Of a DNA stretch of 64,000 bases, positions 25,603 through 33,637 are shown piece after piece. Position numbers and translations under genes: made by a program. The notes under the pieces are model-generated. The model made no database searches, was not told the DNA's origin, and worked only from the letters and a program-made list of their open reading frames with translations. The stretch is from NCBI RefSeq assembly GCF_014649775.1, contig NZ_BMTR01000020.1, positions 1 to 64,000 of the forward strand. The letters run 5' to 3'. Each line of letters begins with the position of its first letter. Position 1 is the first letter of the stretch. This stretch comes from Streptomyces longisporoflavus. Its GTDB lineage: Bacteria > Actinomycetota > Actinomycetes > Streptomycetales > Streptomycetaceae.

Positions 25603-27921
25603 TCAGCCGCCCCCGCCCGCCACCTCCTCCCGCACCCGCAGCAGCAGCACCGACCGCGCGGCCATCACGACCGCGGAGTCGGCCCGCAGCACGGTGCCCG
25701 GCGCCGCTGCCTGCTCCTCCAGGGACGTGTCCACCACCACCTCGTACGACCGGGCCCACGGCGCCCCCGGCAGCACGAAGCTCCCGGCGCGGTCCGCCGC
25801 GTGCAGGACCGCGAGGAAGCTGTCGTCGACGACCGGCGCGCCCCGCGCGTCACGGCCGGGGATGTCGCGCCCCGACAGATACATGCCGAGCGTCGCGGTC
25901 GGCGCGTACCAGTCGCCCTCCGTCATCTCCGTCCCCCGCGCCGTGAACCACGCCAGGTCCCGAAGACCGTCCGCCGAATGCGCGCGGCCGGAGAAGAACG
26001 CCCGTCTGCGCAGCACGGGATGCCGGTGCCGCAGGGCGATGAGCCGGGACGTCAGGTCGCACAGCGCCCGCCACCCCGGCTCTTCGAGCAGCCCCCAGTC
26101 CACCCAGCTGACCTCGTTGTCCTGGCAGTACGCGTTGTTGCTGCCCCCTTGCGTACGCCCCATCTCGTCGCCCGCGACGAGCATCGGCACCCCCGTGGAG
26201 AGCAGCAGCGTCGTCAGGAGATTGCGCAGCTGCCGCCGCCGCAGCTCCGTCACCCGCTCGTCGGCGCTCTCGCCCTCCGCGCCGCAGTTCCACGAGCGAT
26301 TGTCGTTCGAGCCGTCCCTGTTCCCCTCGCCGTTGGCCTCGTTGTGCTTGCGCTCGTAACTCACCAGGTCCCGCAGCGTGAACCCGTCGTGCGCCGTCAC
26401 GAAGTTCACCGACGCGTACGGCCGCCGGCCGCCCCACGCGTACAGGTCGCTCGACCCCGAGAGCCGGTAACCGAGATCCCGCACGTCGGGCAGCGCGCCC
26501 CGCCAGAAGTCCCGTACCGCGTCGCGGTAGTGGTCGTTCCACTCCGTCCAGAGAGGAGGGAAGGCCCCCACCTGATAGCCGCCGGACCCCACGTCCCACG
26601 GCTCGGCGATCAGCTTCACGCGCCGGAGGACCGGGTCCTGCGCGATCACCGCGAGGAACGGCGAGAGCATGTCGACGTCGTGGAACGAACGCGCGAGCGC
26701 CGCCGCCAGATCGAAGCGGAAGCCGTCCACGCCCATCTCGGTCACCCAGTAGCGAAGGGAGTCCGTTATCAGGCGCAGCACGTGCGGCTGCACCACCTGG
26801 AGCGTGTTCCCGCAGCCCGTGTAATCCGCGTACCGCCGCGCGTCGGAGGGCTGGAGGCGGTAGTAGCCGCGGTTGTCGATGCCCTTGAGCGAGAACATCG
26901 GGCCCAGCTCGCCCGCCTCCGCGGTGTGGTTGTAGACCACGTCCAGGATCACCTCGATCCCGGCCTCGTGCAGCGCCCGCACCATCCGCTTGAACTCGCC
27001 GACCTGCTCGCCCCGCGTCCCGGACGCCGCGTACGCCGCGTGCGGCGCGAAGTAGCCGATCGAGTTGTAGCCCCAGTAGTTGCGCAGGCCTCTTTGCAGC
27101 AGGTGGTCCTCGTGGGCGAACTGGTGCACCGGAAGCAGCTCCACCGCCGTCACACCGAGTCGTACGAGATGGTCGATCGCGGCGGGATGCGCAAGGCCCG
27201 CGTACGTGCCACGCAGCTCCTCCGGAATCCCCGGATGCAGCTTGGTGAAGCCGCGCACATGGACCTCGTAGATGACCGAGTCCGCCCACGGGGTCTTCGG
27301 ACGCCGGTCGTCCGCCCACTCGTCGTCCGGCGCGTCGTCGTGCACGACCACGCCCTTGGGAACGTACGGCGCCGAGTCCCTGTCGTCCCGCACCGTGTCG
27401 GCCACCTGCTGCTGCGGCCAGTCCCGCACGTGTCCGTACACCTCGGGCGGCAGGCCGTACGTGGCGAAGTCGCCGTCCACCGCGCGCGCGTAGGGGTCGA
27501 GGAGCAGCTTCGCCGGATTCCAGCGGGCGCCCGTCCACGGGTCCCAGCGGCCGTGCACGCGATATCCGTACCGCTGGCCGGGCAGGACACCCGGCACGAA
27601 GCCGTGCCAGATCTCGTGCGTCAGCTCGGTCAGGGGCGAGCGCGTCTCGACGTCGTCGGCGTCGAACAGGCAGAGCTCGACGGCCTCCGCACCCCCCGCC
27701 CACAGCGCGAAGTTGGTGCCCGCGACGCCGTCGGGCCCCACTTTGAACCGCGCGCCGAGCGGCGTCGGCGCCCCCGGCCACACGGGCAGGCTCCGCGGGC
27801 CGCGTGCCGCCCCCGGCGCGGCGCGCGACTCCGTCGACGTTCCGTTCACGGCGGGCGCCACGCCGTTCACGGCCCCGCGCGGCCCACTCCGGAGTGCTTC
27901 CTGTTCGGCTGCGCTGGACAC
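25603..27921 (-). CDS. glgX: Glycogen debranching enzyme GlgX (GH13 isoamylase type)
   Basis: 772 residues from GTG 27921, chosen because AGGAGG lies 7 nt upstream; the open frame extends further but reads as Arg-rich noise. An N-terminal Ala/Gly-rich stretch of about 50 residues leads into a CBM48 module (LGARFKVGPDGVAGTNFALW) and the GH13 barrel. Catalytic residues: nucleophile Asp404 (GFRFDLA), acid/base Glu440 (LIAEPWD) and Asp512 (TAHDGF). It cleaves alpha-1,6 branches of limit dextrins and supplies GlgP with linear chains, so it complements the glgE/glgP genes of the first 11 kb. It is divergent from the L,D-transpeptidase gene. Confidence 0.95.
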   Translation of the reverse strand: MSSAAEQEALRSGPRGAVNGVAPAVNGTSTESRAAPGAARGPRSLPVWPGAPTPLGARFKVGPDGVAGTNFALWAGGAEAVELCLFDADDVETRSPLTELTHEIWHGFVPGVLPGQRYGYRVHGRWDPWTGARWNPAKLLLDPYARAVDGDFATYGLPPEVYGHVRDWPQQQVADTVRDDRDSAPYVPKGVVVHDDAPDDEWADDRRPKTPWADSVIYEVHVRGFTKLHPGIPEELRGTYAGLAHPAAIDHLVRLGVTAVELLPVHQFAHEDHLLQRGLRNYWGYNSIGYFAPHAAYAASGTRGEQVGEFKRMVRALHEAGIEVILDVVYNHTAEAGELGPMFSLKGIDNRGYYRLQPSDARRYADYTGCGNTLQVVQPHVLRLITDSLRYWVTEMGVDGFRFDLAAALARSFHDVDMLSPFLAVIAQDPVLRRVKLIAEPWDVGSGGYQVGAFPPLWTEWNDHYRDAVRDFWRGALPDVRDLGYRLSGSSDLYAWGGRRPYASVNFVTAHDGFTLRDLVSYERKHNEANGEGNRDGSNDNRSWNCGAEGESADERVTELRRRQLRNLLTTLLLSTGVPMLVAGDEMGRTQGGSNNAYCQDNEVSWVDWGLLEEPGWRALCDLTSRLIALRHRHPVLRRRAFFSGRAHSADGLRDLAWFTARGTEMTEGDWYAPTATLGMYLSGRDIPGRDARGAPVVDDSFLAVLHAADRAGSFVLPGAPWARSYEVVVDTSLEEQAAAPGTVLRADSAVVMAARSVLLLRVREEVAGGGG

Positions 27922-28088
27922 CCATCCGCCTCCTGCGGCTCGACCCCTGCCGCGTCCCGGCGGCAGGGGCGTACCAGACCGGACGACGCGCGTGGACCCC
28001 AGAGCCCGTGCCGTCCTCCCCACTGTTCTGCCCACCGGGTGGGTCGCACTCACGTTTCCCCGGGAGGGGGACCGTCGTTGGGACGGGC

Positions 28089-29342
28089 GTGAAACAGGTA
28101 GAGGGGCGCGCTCGGCGCGCAGGGGCCGCGCTGGCCGCCGTGATGACATGGGCAGGACTGCTCGCCGGAGCCGCCGGATGCACCGCCGACAGCGGCGGCA
28201 TCGACCGGATCATGGGCAAGCCGCGGTCGCCCGCCGACGCGATCCGGGTGACGCCCGACGACGGCAGCAAGGCGGTCAAGGGCGACGAGCGGCTGCGGGT
28301 CGAGGTGCCCGACGGACGCCTCGAATCGGTGAAGGTCGTCCGCGTGCAGGACGCACAGGAGGCCCCCGTGCCGGGCCGTATCGACAAGGACGGCATGACC
28401 TGGAGGCCACTGGACCAGGGGCCTCTGGCGCTCGGCGCGAAATACTCGGTGGACGCCGTCGCCCTCGACGGCCACGGCCGCCGCTCGGCCCGGCACACGA
28501 CGTTCACGACGTACGTCCCCGACGAGCGGTTCACCGCCTACGTGGGACCGGAGAACCGCTCCACCGTCGGCACCGGCATGATCGTCTCCCTGGAGTTCAA
28601 CCGCGAGGTCGAGAACCGCGAGGCCGTCCAGCGCGCCATCAGCGTGACCGCGAACCCCGAAGTCGAGGTCCGCCCGCACTGGTTCGGCGACACCCGCCTC
28701 GACTTCCGCCCCGAGAAGTACTGGAAGCCCGGCACGAAGGTCACCGTCGGCCTGCGCCTGCGCGACGTCGAGGCCGCCCCCGGTGTCTACGGCCTCCAGG
28801 ACAAGAGCTTCTCGTTCACGATCGGCCGCAGCCAGACCTCCCTGGTCGACGCCGCCGCCAAGACCATGGAGGTACGCCGCGACGGCGAGCTCGTCTCCAC
28901 GGTCCCGATCACCGCGGGCGCCCCGCGGACCACCACGTACAACGGGAAAATGGTGGTCACCGAGATGCTTGAGGTGACCCGGATGAACAGCCGCACCGTC
29001 GGCTTCGGCGGGGAGTACAACATCCCCGACGTCCCGCACGCGATGCGCCTGACCACGTCCGGCACCTTCCTGCACGGCAACTACTGGGCACCGGACGCCC
29101 CCGGCAACACCAATGTCAGCCACGGCTGCGTGGGCCTGCGCGACGTGAAGGGCGGCAGCTCAGAGACCCCGGCGGGGTGGTTCTTCGACCGCACTCTGAT
29201 TGGCGATGTGGTGGAAGTTGTCAATAGCGATGACAAGAAAGTCGCTCCTGACAACGGGCTCGGTGGCTGGAACATGGGATGGAAGGAGTGGACGGCACCG
29301 CCCGGCGGCAAGCCGGAAGCCAAGCCCGGGGACCCGCGCTGA
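28089..29342 (+). CDS. L,D-transpeptidase lipoprotein (YkuD) with N-terminal Ig-like domains
   Basis: 417 residues from GTG 28089. The signal sequence ends in an AAGC lipobox (Cys31), so a membrane-anchored lipoprotein is predicted. Two Ig-like domains (about 50-250) precede the YkuD catalytic domain with His329 (LHGNYW) and the SHGCVGL motif (catalytic Cys347). Enzymes of this group form 3-3 peptidoglycan cross-links. About 160 bp upstream of a close paralogue. A short stretch near 29196-29250 (ending in NSDDKKVAP) has noticeably lower G+C than the rest. The start rests on the signal peptide; only a weak GGGACGG is present upstream. Confidence 0.92.
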   Translation: MKQVEGRARRAGAALAAVMTWAGLLAGAAGCTADSGGIDRIMGKPRSPADAIRVTPDDGSKAVKGDERLRVEVPDGRLESVKVVRVQDAQEAPVPGRIDKDGMTWRPLDQGPLALGAKYSVDAVALDGHGRRSARHTTFTTYVPDERFTAYVGPENRSTVGTGMIVSLEFNREVENREAVQRAISVTANPEVEVRPHWFGDTRLDFRPEKYWKPGTKVTVGLRLRDVEAAPGVYGLQDKSFSFTIGRSQTSLVDAAAKTMEVRRDGELVSTVPITAGAPRTTTYNGKMVVTEMLEVTRMNSRTVGFGGEYNIPDVPHAMRLTTSGTFLHGNYWAPDAPGNTNVSHGCVGLRDVKGGSSETPAGWFFDRTLIGDVVEVVNSDDKKVAPDNGLGGWNMGWKEWTAPPGGKPEAKPGDPR

Positions 29343-29499
29343 GACAGCGCCCGCACCACATGCGCAGTTGGGACTGAACAGTGACATTGGCGAGGAGTCA
29401 TCGGTCAATGGCGTGTGGTTATCTAGCGGCGGTGCGTGTCTGTGCGCACCGATGCACTGGGGTGCGGGCCTGACCAGGCCGTGCGAGGGGAGACACATC

Positions 29500-30741
29500 T
29501 TGAACGGGCGACCGATATCGGGGACGTCGGTTGGTGCGCGGGGGCGCGCGCGGCGACACGGGGCCAAGGGCCTCTTTGCGGTGGCATCGGGTGTGACGCT
29601 GCTGTTGGTCACGGCATGCGGCGGGGGAGGCGGCTCGGACGCGGGCGGCGACGACAAGGGCAAGGCCGACAAGAACGCGCCGTCGGCCGCGGTGGTGACC
29701 ATAGCGCCCAAGGACGGCGCCGACTCGGTGGCCACCAGCGGGGCCCTGAAGATAGCCGCCGACAAGGGCAAGCTGTCCAAGGTCGAGGTCAAGGACAGCA
29801 AGGGCAATCCGGTGCCGGGCAAGATAACCGCGGGCGGTGCCAGCTGGACGCCCGCGCACCACCTCGCGGCTTCCACGAAGTACAAGGTCCACGCGATAGC
29901 CGAGGACTCCGAGGGACGCGAGTCCGCCAAGGACACCACCTTCACGACACTGACGCCGAAGAACACCTTCATCGGCCAGTTCACTCCGGAGGACGGCTCG
30001 AAGGTCGGCGTCGGAATGCCGTTCTCGGTCCACTTCACGCGGGGCATCACCGACCCGGAGGCCGTCGAGAAGGCCATCCAGATCAAGACCGAGCCCGCCG
30101 TCGACGTCGAGCCGCACTGGTTCGGCAACGACCGCATCGACTTCCGCCCCGAGAAGTACTGGAAGGCCGGCACGAAGGTCACCGTCAAGCTCAACCTCGA
30201 CGGCGTCGAGGGCCGGCCGGGCGTCTACGGCGAGCAGGCCAAGACCCTGAAGTTCGAGATCGGCCGCAGCCAGGTCTCCACCGTCGACGCCAAGTCCCAC
30301 CAGATGAAGGTCGTCCGGGACGGCAAGCAGATCAAGAAGATCCCGATCACCGCGGGCGCACCCGGCACGACGACGTACAACGGCCAGATGGTCATCAGCG
30401 AGAAGCTCGCGGTCACGCGCATGAACGGCGAGACCGTCGGCTTCGGCGGCGAGTACGACATCAAGGACGTCCCGCACGCCATGCGCCTGTCCACCTCGGG
30501 CACGTTCATCCACGGCAACTACTGGTCGGGCGGCGCCTTCGGCAACACGAACGCCAGCCACGGCTGCATCGGCCTCAGTGACGTGCGCGGCGGCTACAGC
30601 AAGAAGACGCCCGCCGGATGGTTCTTCGCCAACTCCCTCATCGGGGACGTCGTGGTCGTGAAGAACTCCGCGGACAAGACGATCCAGCCCGAGAACGGCT
30701 ACAACGGCTGGAACATGTCCTGGGAGAAGTGGAAGGCCTGA
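29500..30741 (+). CDS. L,D-transpeptidase lipoprotein (YkuD), paralogue of the preceding gene
   Basis: 413 residues from TTG 29500, chosen for GAGGGGAG 7 nt upstream. Signal peptide with lipobox LVTAC (Cys40), then a Gly/Asp/Lys-rich spacer, two Ig-like domains and the YkuD domain with HGNYW and SHGCIGL (Cys356). It shares long blocks with the upstream gene, for example PHWFG, DFRPEKYWK, AGTKVTV-like and GFGGEY, so the pair is a tandem duplication. Cell-wall cross-linking at the outer face of the membrane. Confidence 0.92.
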   Translation: MNGRPISGTSVGARGRARRHGAKGLFAVASGVTLLLVTACGGGGGSDAGGDDKGKADKNAPSAAVVTIAPKDGADSVATSGALKIAADKGKLSKVEVKDSKGNPVPGKITAGGASWTPAHHLAASTKYKVHAIAEDSEGRESAKDTTFTTLTPKNTFIGQFTPEDGSKVGVGMPFSVHFTRGITDPEAVEKAIQIKTEPAVDVEPHWFGNDRIDFRPEKYWKAGTKVTVKLNLDGVEGRPGVYGEQAKTLKFEIGRSQVSTVDAKSHQMKVVRDGKQIKKIPITAGAPGTTTYNGQMVISEKLAVTRMNGETVGFGGEYDIKDVPHAMRLSTSGTFIHGNYWSGGAFGNTNASHGCIGLSDVRGGYSKKTPAGWFFANSLIGDVVVVKNSADKTIQPENGYNGWNMSWEKWKA

Positions 30742-30778
30742 CAGGTCGGCCGGGATCACACCCCGGCAGCATGTCGCC

Positions 30779-30813
30779 GTCATGCGGGGCACGGATAACG
30801 TGCCCCGCATGAC
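30779..30813. promoter_or_regulatory. Perfect 15-bp inverted repeat that includes the enoyl-CoA hydratase start codon
   Basis: Arms GTCATGCGGGGCACG (30779-30793) and CGTGCCCCGCATGAC (30799-30813) flank a 5-nt loop GATAA. The ATG of the following gene (30809-30811) is inside the right arm. GATAAC at 30794-30799 could serve as a -10 box, which would give a leaderless transcript beginning near the ATG, with the palindrome as operator. If transcription starts further upstream, the hairpin would instead bury the start codon or terminate the preceding gene. Confidence 0.7.
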
Positions 30814-31579
30814 ATCTGTGCATCTCGAAGTCGCCGAGGGCGTCGGCACGATCCGCCTCGACCGCCCCCCGATGAACGCGCTCGACATCGCCCTCCAGGA
30901 CCGGCTCAAGGAACTGGCCGAAGAGGCGACCCGGCGCGAGGACGTCCGCGCCGTGATCATCTACGGCGGCGAGAAGGTGTTCGCGGCGGGCGCGGACATC
31001 AAGGAAATGCAGGCGATGGACCACGCGGCGATGGTCGTACGGTCCCGCGCCCTGCAAGACTCCTTCACCGCCGTCGCCCGTATCCCCAAGCCCGTCGTCG
31101 CCGCCGTCACCGGCTACGCACTAGGCGGCGGCTGCGAGCTCGCCCTCTGCGCCGACTTCCGCATCGCCGCCGACAACGCCAAGCTCGGCCAGCCGGAGAT
31201 CCTGCTCGGCCTGATCCCCGGCGCGGGCGGCACCCAGCGCCTGTCGCGTCTGGTCGGCCCCTCCAAGGCCAAGGACCTCATCTTCACGGGCCGCATGGTC
31301 AAGGCCGACGAGGCGCTCACCATCGGCCTGGTGGACCGCGTCGTGCCCGCCGCCGAGGTCTACGAGCAGGCGCACCAGTGGGCCGCGCGGCTCGCGCAGG
31401 GTCCCGCGCTCGCGCTGCGCGCCGCCAAGGAGGCCGTGGACGCGGGCCTGGAGACGGACATCGACACCGGGCTCGCGATCGAGCGCACCTGGTTCGCCGG
31501 TCTGTTCGCCACCGAGGACCGTGAGCGTGGCATGCGCAGCTTCGTCGAAGAGGGTCCCGGCAAGGCGAAGTTCCTCTGA
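30809..31579 (+). CDS. Enoyl-CoA hydratase/isomerase (crotonase) family protein
   Basis: 256 residues from ATG 30809. Crotonase fold with the oxyanion-hole segment (FAAGADIKEM) and both catalytic glutamates of true enoyl-CoA hydratases: Glu110 in LGGGCE and Glu130 in GQPEILLG, followed by IPGAGGTQRL. The expected reaction is hydration of trans-2-enoyl-CoA in beta-oxidation; the specific chain length is not readable. No Shine-Dalgarno sequence is seen because the upstream sequence is the perfect palindrome at 30779-30813. Monocistronic by appearance. Confidence 0.93.
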   Translation: MTSVHLEVAEGVGTIRLDRPPMNALDIALQDRLKELAEEATRREDVRAVIIYGGEKVFAAGADIKEMQAMDHAAMVVRSRALQDSFTAVARIPKPVVAAVTGYALGGGCELALCADFRIAADNAKLGQPEILLGLIPGAGGTQRLSRLVGPSKAKDLIFTGRMVKADEALTIGLVDRVVPAAEVYEQAHQWAARLAQGPALALRAAKEAVDAGLETDIDTGLAIERTWFAGLFATEDRERGMRSFVEEGPGKAKFL

Positions 31580-31649
31580 AACCCGCCTGCGAAGCGATCA
31601 GTTGAGGGCGCGTCAGCCAAAGTGTCCCCCGAAGGAGCGGATTATGCAT

Positions 31650-31670
31650 GGCTTAAGAGAACCTTAAGCC
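31650..31670. promoter_or_regulatory. AT-rich palindrome GGCTTAAG-N5-CTTAAGCC
   Basis: A perfect 8-bp inverted repeat with 5-nt spacer (AGAAC), followed by a third, imperfect copy GGCTTTAAG at 31684-31692. It lies about 175-195 bp before the RsbW-like gene and just before the short ORF at 31697. The AT-rich symmetric shape is that of a regulator-binding site; this role is inferred. Confidence 0.5.
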
Positions 31671-31696
31671 TGCCTGTCCCGGGGCTTTAAGTGATC

Positions 31697-31846
31697 ATGC
31701 GTAAGCAAGCAGTCATCGCAGGTCACCGGGGGTGTAAGGGGGTCTTCCCTGCCATTGGCATATGCCTACCCGGCCCCCCGGAACGGTTGGTTCCGGGGAG
31801 CTTATTCCGACGGAACGTCCCCGGGAGGCGCTCTGTGCGGCCATGA
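31697..31846 (+). CDS. Possible short leader ORF (49 aa) with a TTA codon, coupled to the RsbW-like gene
   Basis: ATG 31697 opens a 49-codon frame that stops with TGA at 31844-31846, overlapping the ATG (31843) of the next gene as ATGA. It contains one TTA leucine codon, a codon that in Streptomyces depends on the bldA tRNA. Against it: third-position G/C is not raised in the usual way, no clear ribosome site is seen, and the peptide resembles nothing I know. It may be a regulatory leader or a chance frame. Confidence 0.25.
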   Translation: MRKQAVIAGHRGCKGVFPAIGICLPGPPERLVPGSLFRRNVPGRRSVRP

Positions 31847-32358
31847 TGGGGAGCATGGCGGGGCTGGAGGATATCGAACAGCCGCGGCGACACGGGAGTG
31901 CGACCGCGGCCCGCTGGTCGCCGGCGGTCGAGGACGAACACGCGCTGAAGGCGCTGGAGTTGTTCGGCAATCCGACGGACGCGGAGGTTCCGCTGCCGTC
32001 GCGCCCGGAGTCCGCCGCCATCGCGCGTCGGCTCGCTCAGGTCGTGGTGCTGCGGCACTGGGGGCTCTCCCCGAAGCTGACCGAGGACGCGGTTCTCCTC
32101 ACCTCCGAACTCGTCGGCAACGCCGTGCGGCACACCGGCGCCCGCGTCTTCGGGCTGCGGATGATGCGACGGCGCGGCTGGATCAGGATCGAGGTGCGCG
32201 ACCCCTCGCGCGGACTGCCTTGCCTGATGCCGGTGCACGAACTCGACGTCAGCGGTCGCGGCCTCTTCCTCGTCGACAAGCTCTCCGACCGGTGGGGCGT
32301 GGATCTGCTGCCGCGCGGCAAGACGACCTGGTTCGAGATGCGGGTCGCCGACCGCTGA
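31843..32358 (+). CDS. RsbW-like ATP-binding protein (HATPase_c_2, possible anti-sigma factor)
   Basis: 171 residues from ATG 31843; in-frame ATGs at 31846 and 31855 are alternatives, and none has a well-placed ribosome site (GGGAGG is 14 nt or more upstream). GHKL-type ATPase motifs: N-box LLTSELVGNAVRH, a DPSRGLP element and GRGLFLVD. Single-domain proteins of this type are abundant in Streptomyces, where some are anti-sigma factors of SigB/SigF-like sigma factors and many have no known partner. No sigma factor or anti-anti-sigma gene is adjacent. The ATGA overlap with the short upstream ORF suggests coupling. Confidence 0.8.
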   Translation: MMGSMAGLEDIEQPRRHGSATAARWSPAVEDEHALKALELFGNPTDAEVPLPSRPESAAIARRLAQVVVLRHWGLSPKLTEDAVLLTSELVGNAVRHTGARVFGLRMMRRRGWIRIEVRDPSRGLPCLMPVHELDVSGRGLFLVDKLSDRWGVDLLPRGKTTWFEMRVADR

Positions 32359-32416
32359 GGGTCGGCAACCGCTGATGATCGGCAGTTGATCGTGGGTGCG
32401 CGAAAGCCCTCGGGTA

Positions 32417-32463
32417 CGCGAAAGCCCCCGGTCGCCGGTTGTGGCGCTGCGGGGGCTTTCGCG
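32417..32463 (+). terminator. Strong terminator hairpin after the RsbW-like gene
   Basis: Perfect 14-bp arms CGCGAAAGCCCCCG and CGGGGGCTTTCGCG with a 19-nt loop. A second near-copy of the left arm (GCGCGAAAGCCCTCGGG, from 32398) sits directly before it, so two mutually exclusive hairpins could form with the one right arm. Confidence 0.8.
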
Positions 32464-32788
32464 GAGCGCCGTGGACTAAGGGGTGTGGTCCACGGCCGCT
32501 GATGACGACCTGAGCCCGGGTCAATGGGGGTCGCGGCTCCGACTATGGCAGACGGGCGCCGACGATCCAAAAGCCCATAAGGGTCGATAGGTAACCAAAT
32601 CATGACAGTTTAGAGGTGAATCCTTGGTGAGCTGGGACACCTACCTGGTAAACGCTGGTTAAGTTCTGGCTGTGACAGGGGATCCGCAAGGCGTCGAGCA
32701 GGGGTCGCCGGACTCCGCGGTTCCGACCCGCAGGCTCCGGGGGCGGGCAATCAGCGGCTTTTGACCGCTTTTACCATTAAATAGTCGG
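32464..32788. other. Gene-free stretch upstream of the deacetylase-like gene
   Basis: No coding sequence supported. It is less G+C-rich than the surroundings between about 32560 and 32665. A repeat CTGGTAAACGCTGGTTAAG lies near 32645-32663. The last 30 bases include TTGACC and an AT-rich TTTTACCATTAAATAG. TAAATA (32778-32783) sits 6 nt before the GTG start at 32789, which would suit a leaderless transcript. Confidence 0.4.
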
Positions 32789-33637
32789 GTGATCGAGACT
32801 GACCGCCGCGGAGCCCTGCGTGCGGGCGCGGGACTGGCCGTCGCGGGCGCGCTCGCCGGGTGTGCTGGGGGCGCCGGGAGTGCCCGGGGTGCTGACGCTG
32901 CCGGAAGTGCCGGGAGCACCGGCATCGGCCCCGCCCCCGCCCCCGTACGCGACCGCCCCGGCTCCCCGAGTGGCCGCGCCACCCCGTCCCGCAAGGCGGC
33001 CCCCCGCCCCGCCCCGGCGCCCGGCCGCTACTCCGGACTCCCCGGACAGATCACACACGGGCCCCGCGACCGCCCCCGCGTCGCCCTCACCTTCCACGGC
33101 CAGGGCGACCCGGCCACCGCGCGCGCCCTGCTCTCCACCGCCGAGAACGCAGGCGCCAAGGTCACCGTCCTCGCCGTCGGCAGCTGGCTCGACGCACACC
33201 CCGAACTCGCCCGCCGCATCCTCGACGGCGGCCACGACCTCGGCAACCACACCCAGCGCCACCTCACGATCAACGAGCTGCCCGAAGCCGACGCCTACGC
33301 CGAGATCACCGGCTGCGCCGAACGACTGCGCCGCCTCACCGGCTCCATCGGCACCTGGTTCCGGCCCTCCCGCGCCGAGACGGCGACCCCTCTCGTCGCC
33401 CGCCTCGCGCGCCGCGCGGGCTACCCGCACGTCCTCTCGTACGACGTCGACTCCCTCGATTTCACCTCGCCCGGCGCCCCGGCCGTCACCCGCAAGATCG
33501 CCGCAGAGGTGCGTGCGGGCTCCGTCGTGAGCCTGCACTTCGGGTACGCGGACACGGTCGCCGCGCTCCCCGCCGTCCTGGAAGACCTCGAACGCCGCGG
33601 CCTGCGCGCGGTGACGACCACGGAGCTGCTGACCTGA
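32789..33637 (+). CDS. Tat-type lipoprotein of the polysaccharide deacetylase (NodB-fold) family with altered catalytic motif
   Basis: 282 residues from GTG 32789. Twin arginines (DRRGALRAG) and an LAGC lipobox (Cys25) predict a Tat-exported lipoprotein. A Pro/Ala/Gly-rich spacer of about 60 residues precedes a NodB-like domain. Motif 2 is intact (GNHTQRHL), and RPSR, YDVDSLDF and SLHFG correspond to motifs 3-5. Motif 1, normally TFDDG with the catalytic base and a metal-binding Asp, reads TFHGQGD. Classical metal-dependent deacetylase activity is therefore doubtful. The next gene starts within its stop (TGATG), so the two are translationally coupled. Confidence 0.85.
   Translation: MIETDRRGALRAGAGLAVAGALAGCAGGAGSARGADAAGSAGSTGIGPAPAPVRDRPGSPSGRATPSRKAAPRPAPAPGRYSGLPGQITHGPRDRPRVALTFHGQGDPATARALLSTAENAGAKVTVLAVGSWLDAHPELARRILDGGHDLGNHTQRHLTINELPEADAYAEITGCAERLRRLTGSIGTWFRPSRAETATPLVARLARRAGYPHVLSYDVDSLDFTSPGAPAVTRKIAAEVRAGSVVSLHFGYADTVAALPAVLEDLERRGLRAVTTTELLT

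Noticed and set aside
25850..28534. An 894-codon minus-strand frame overlapping glgX
   Set aside because: It runs in a different frame through glgX and across the L,D-transpeptidase gene; composition is that of a shadow frame.
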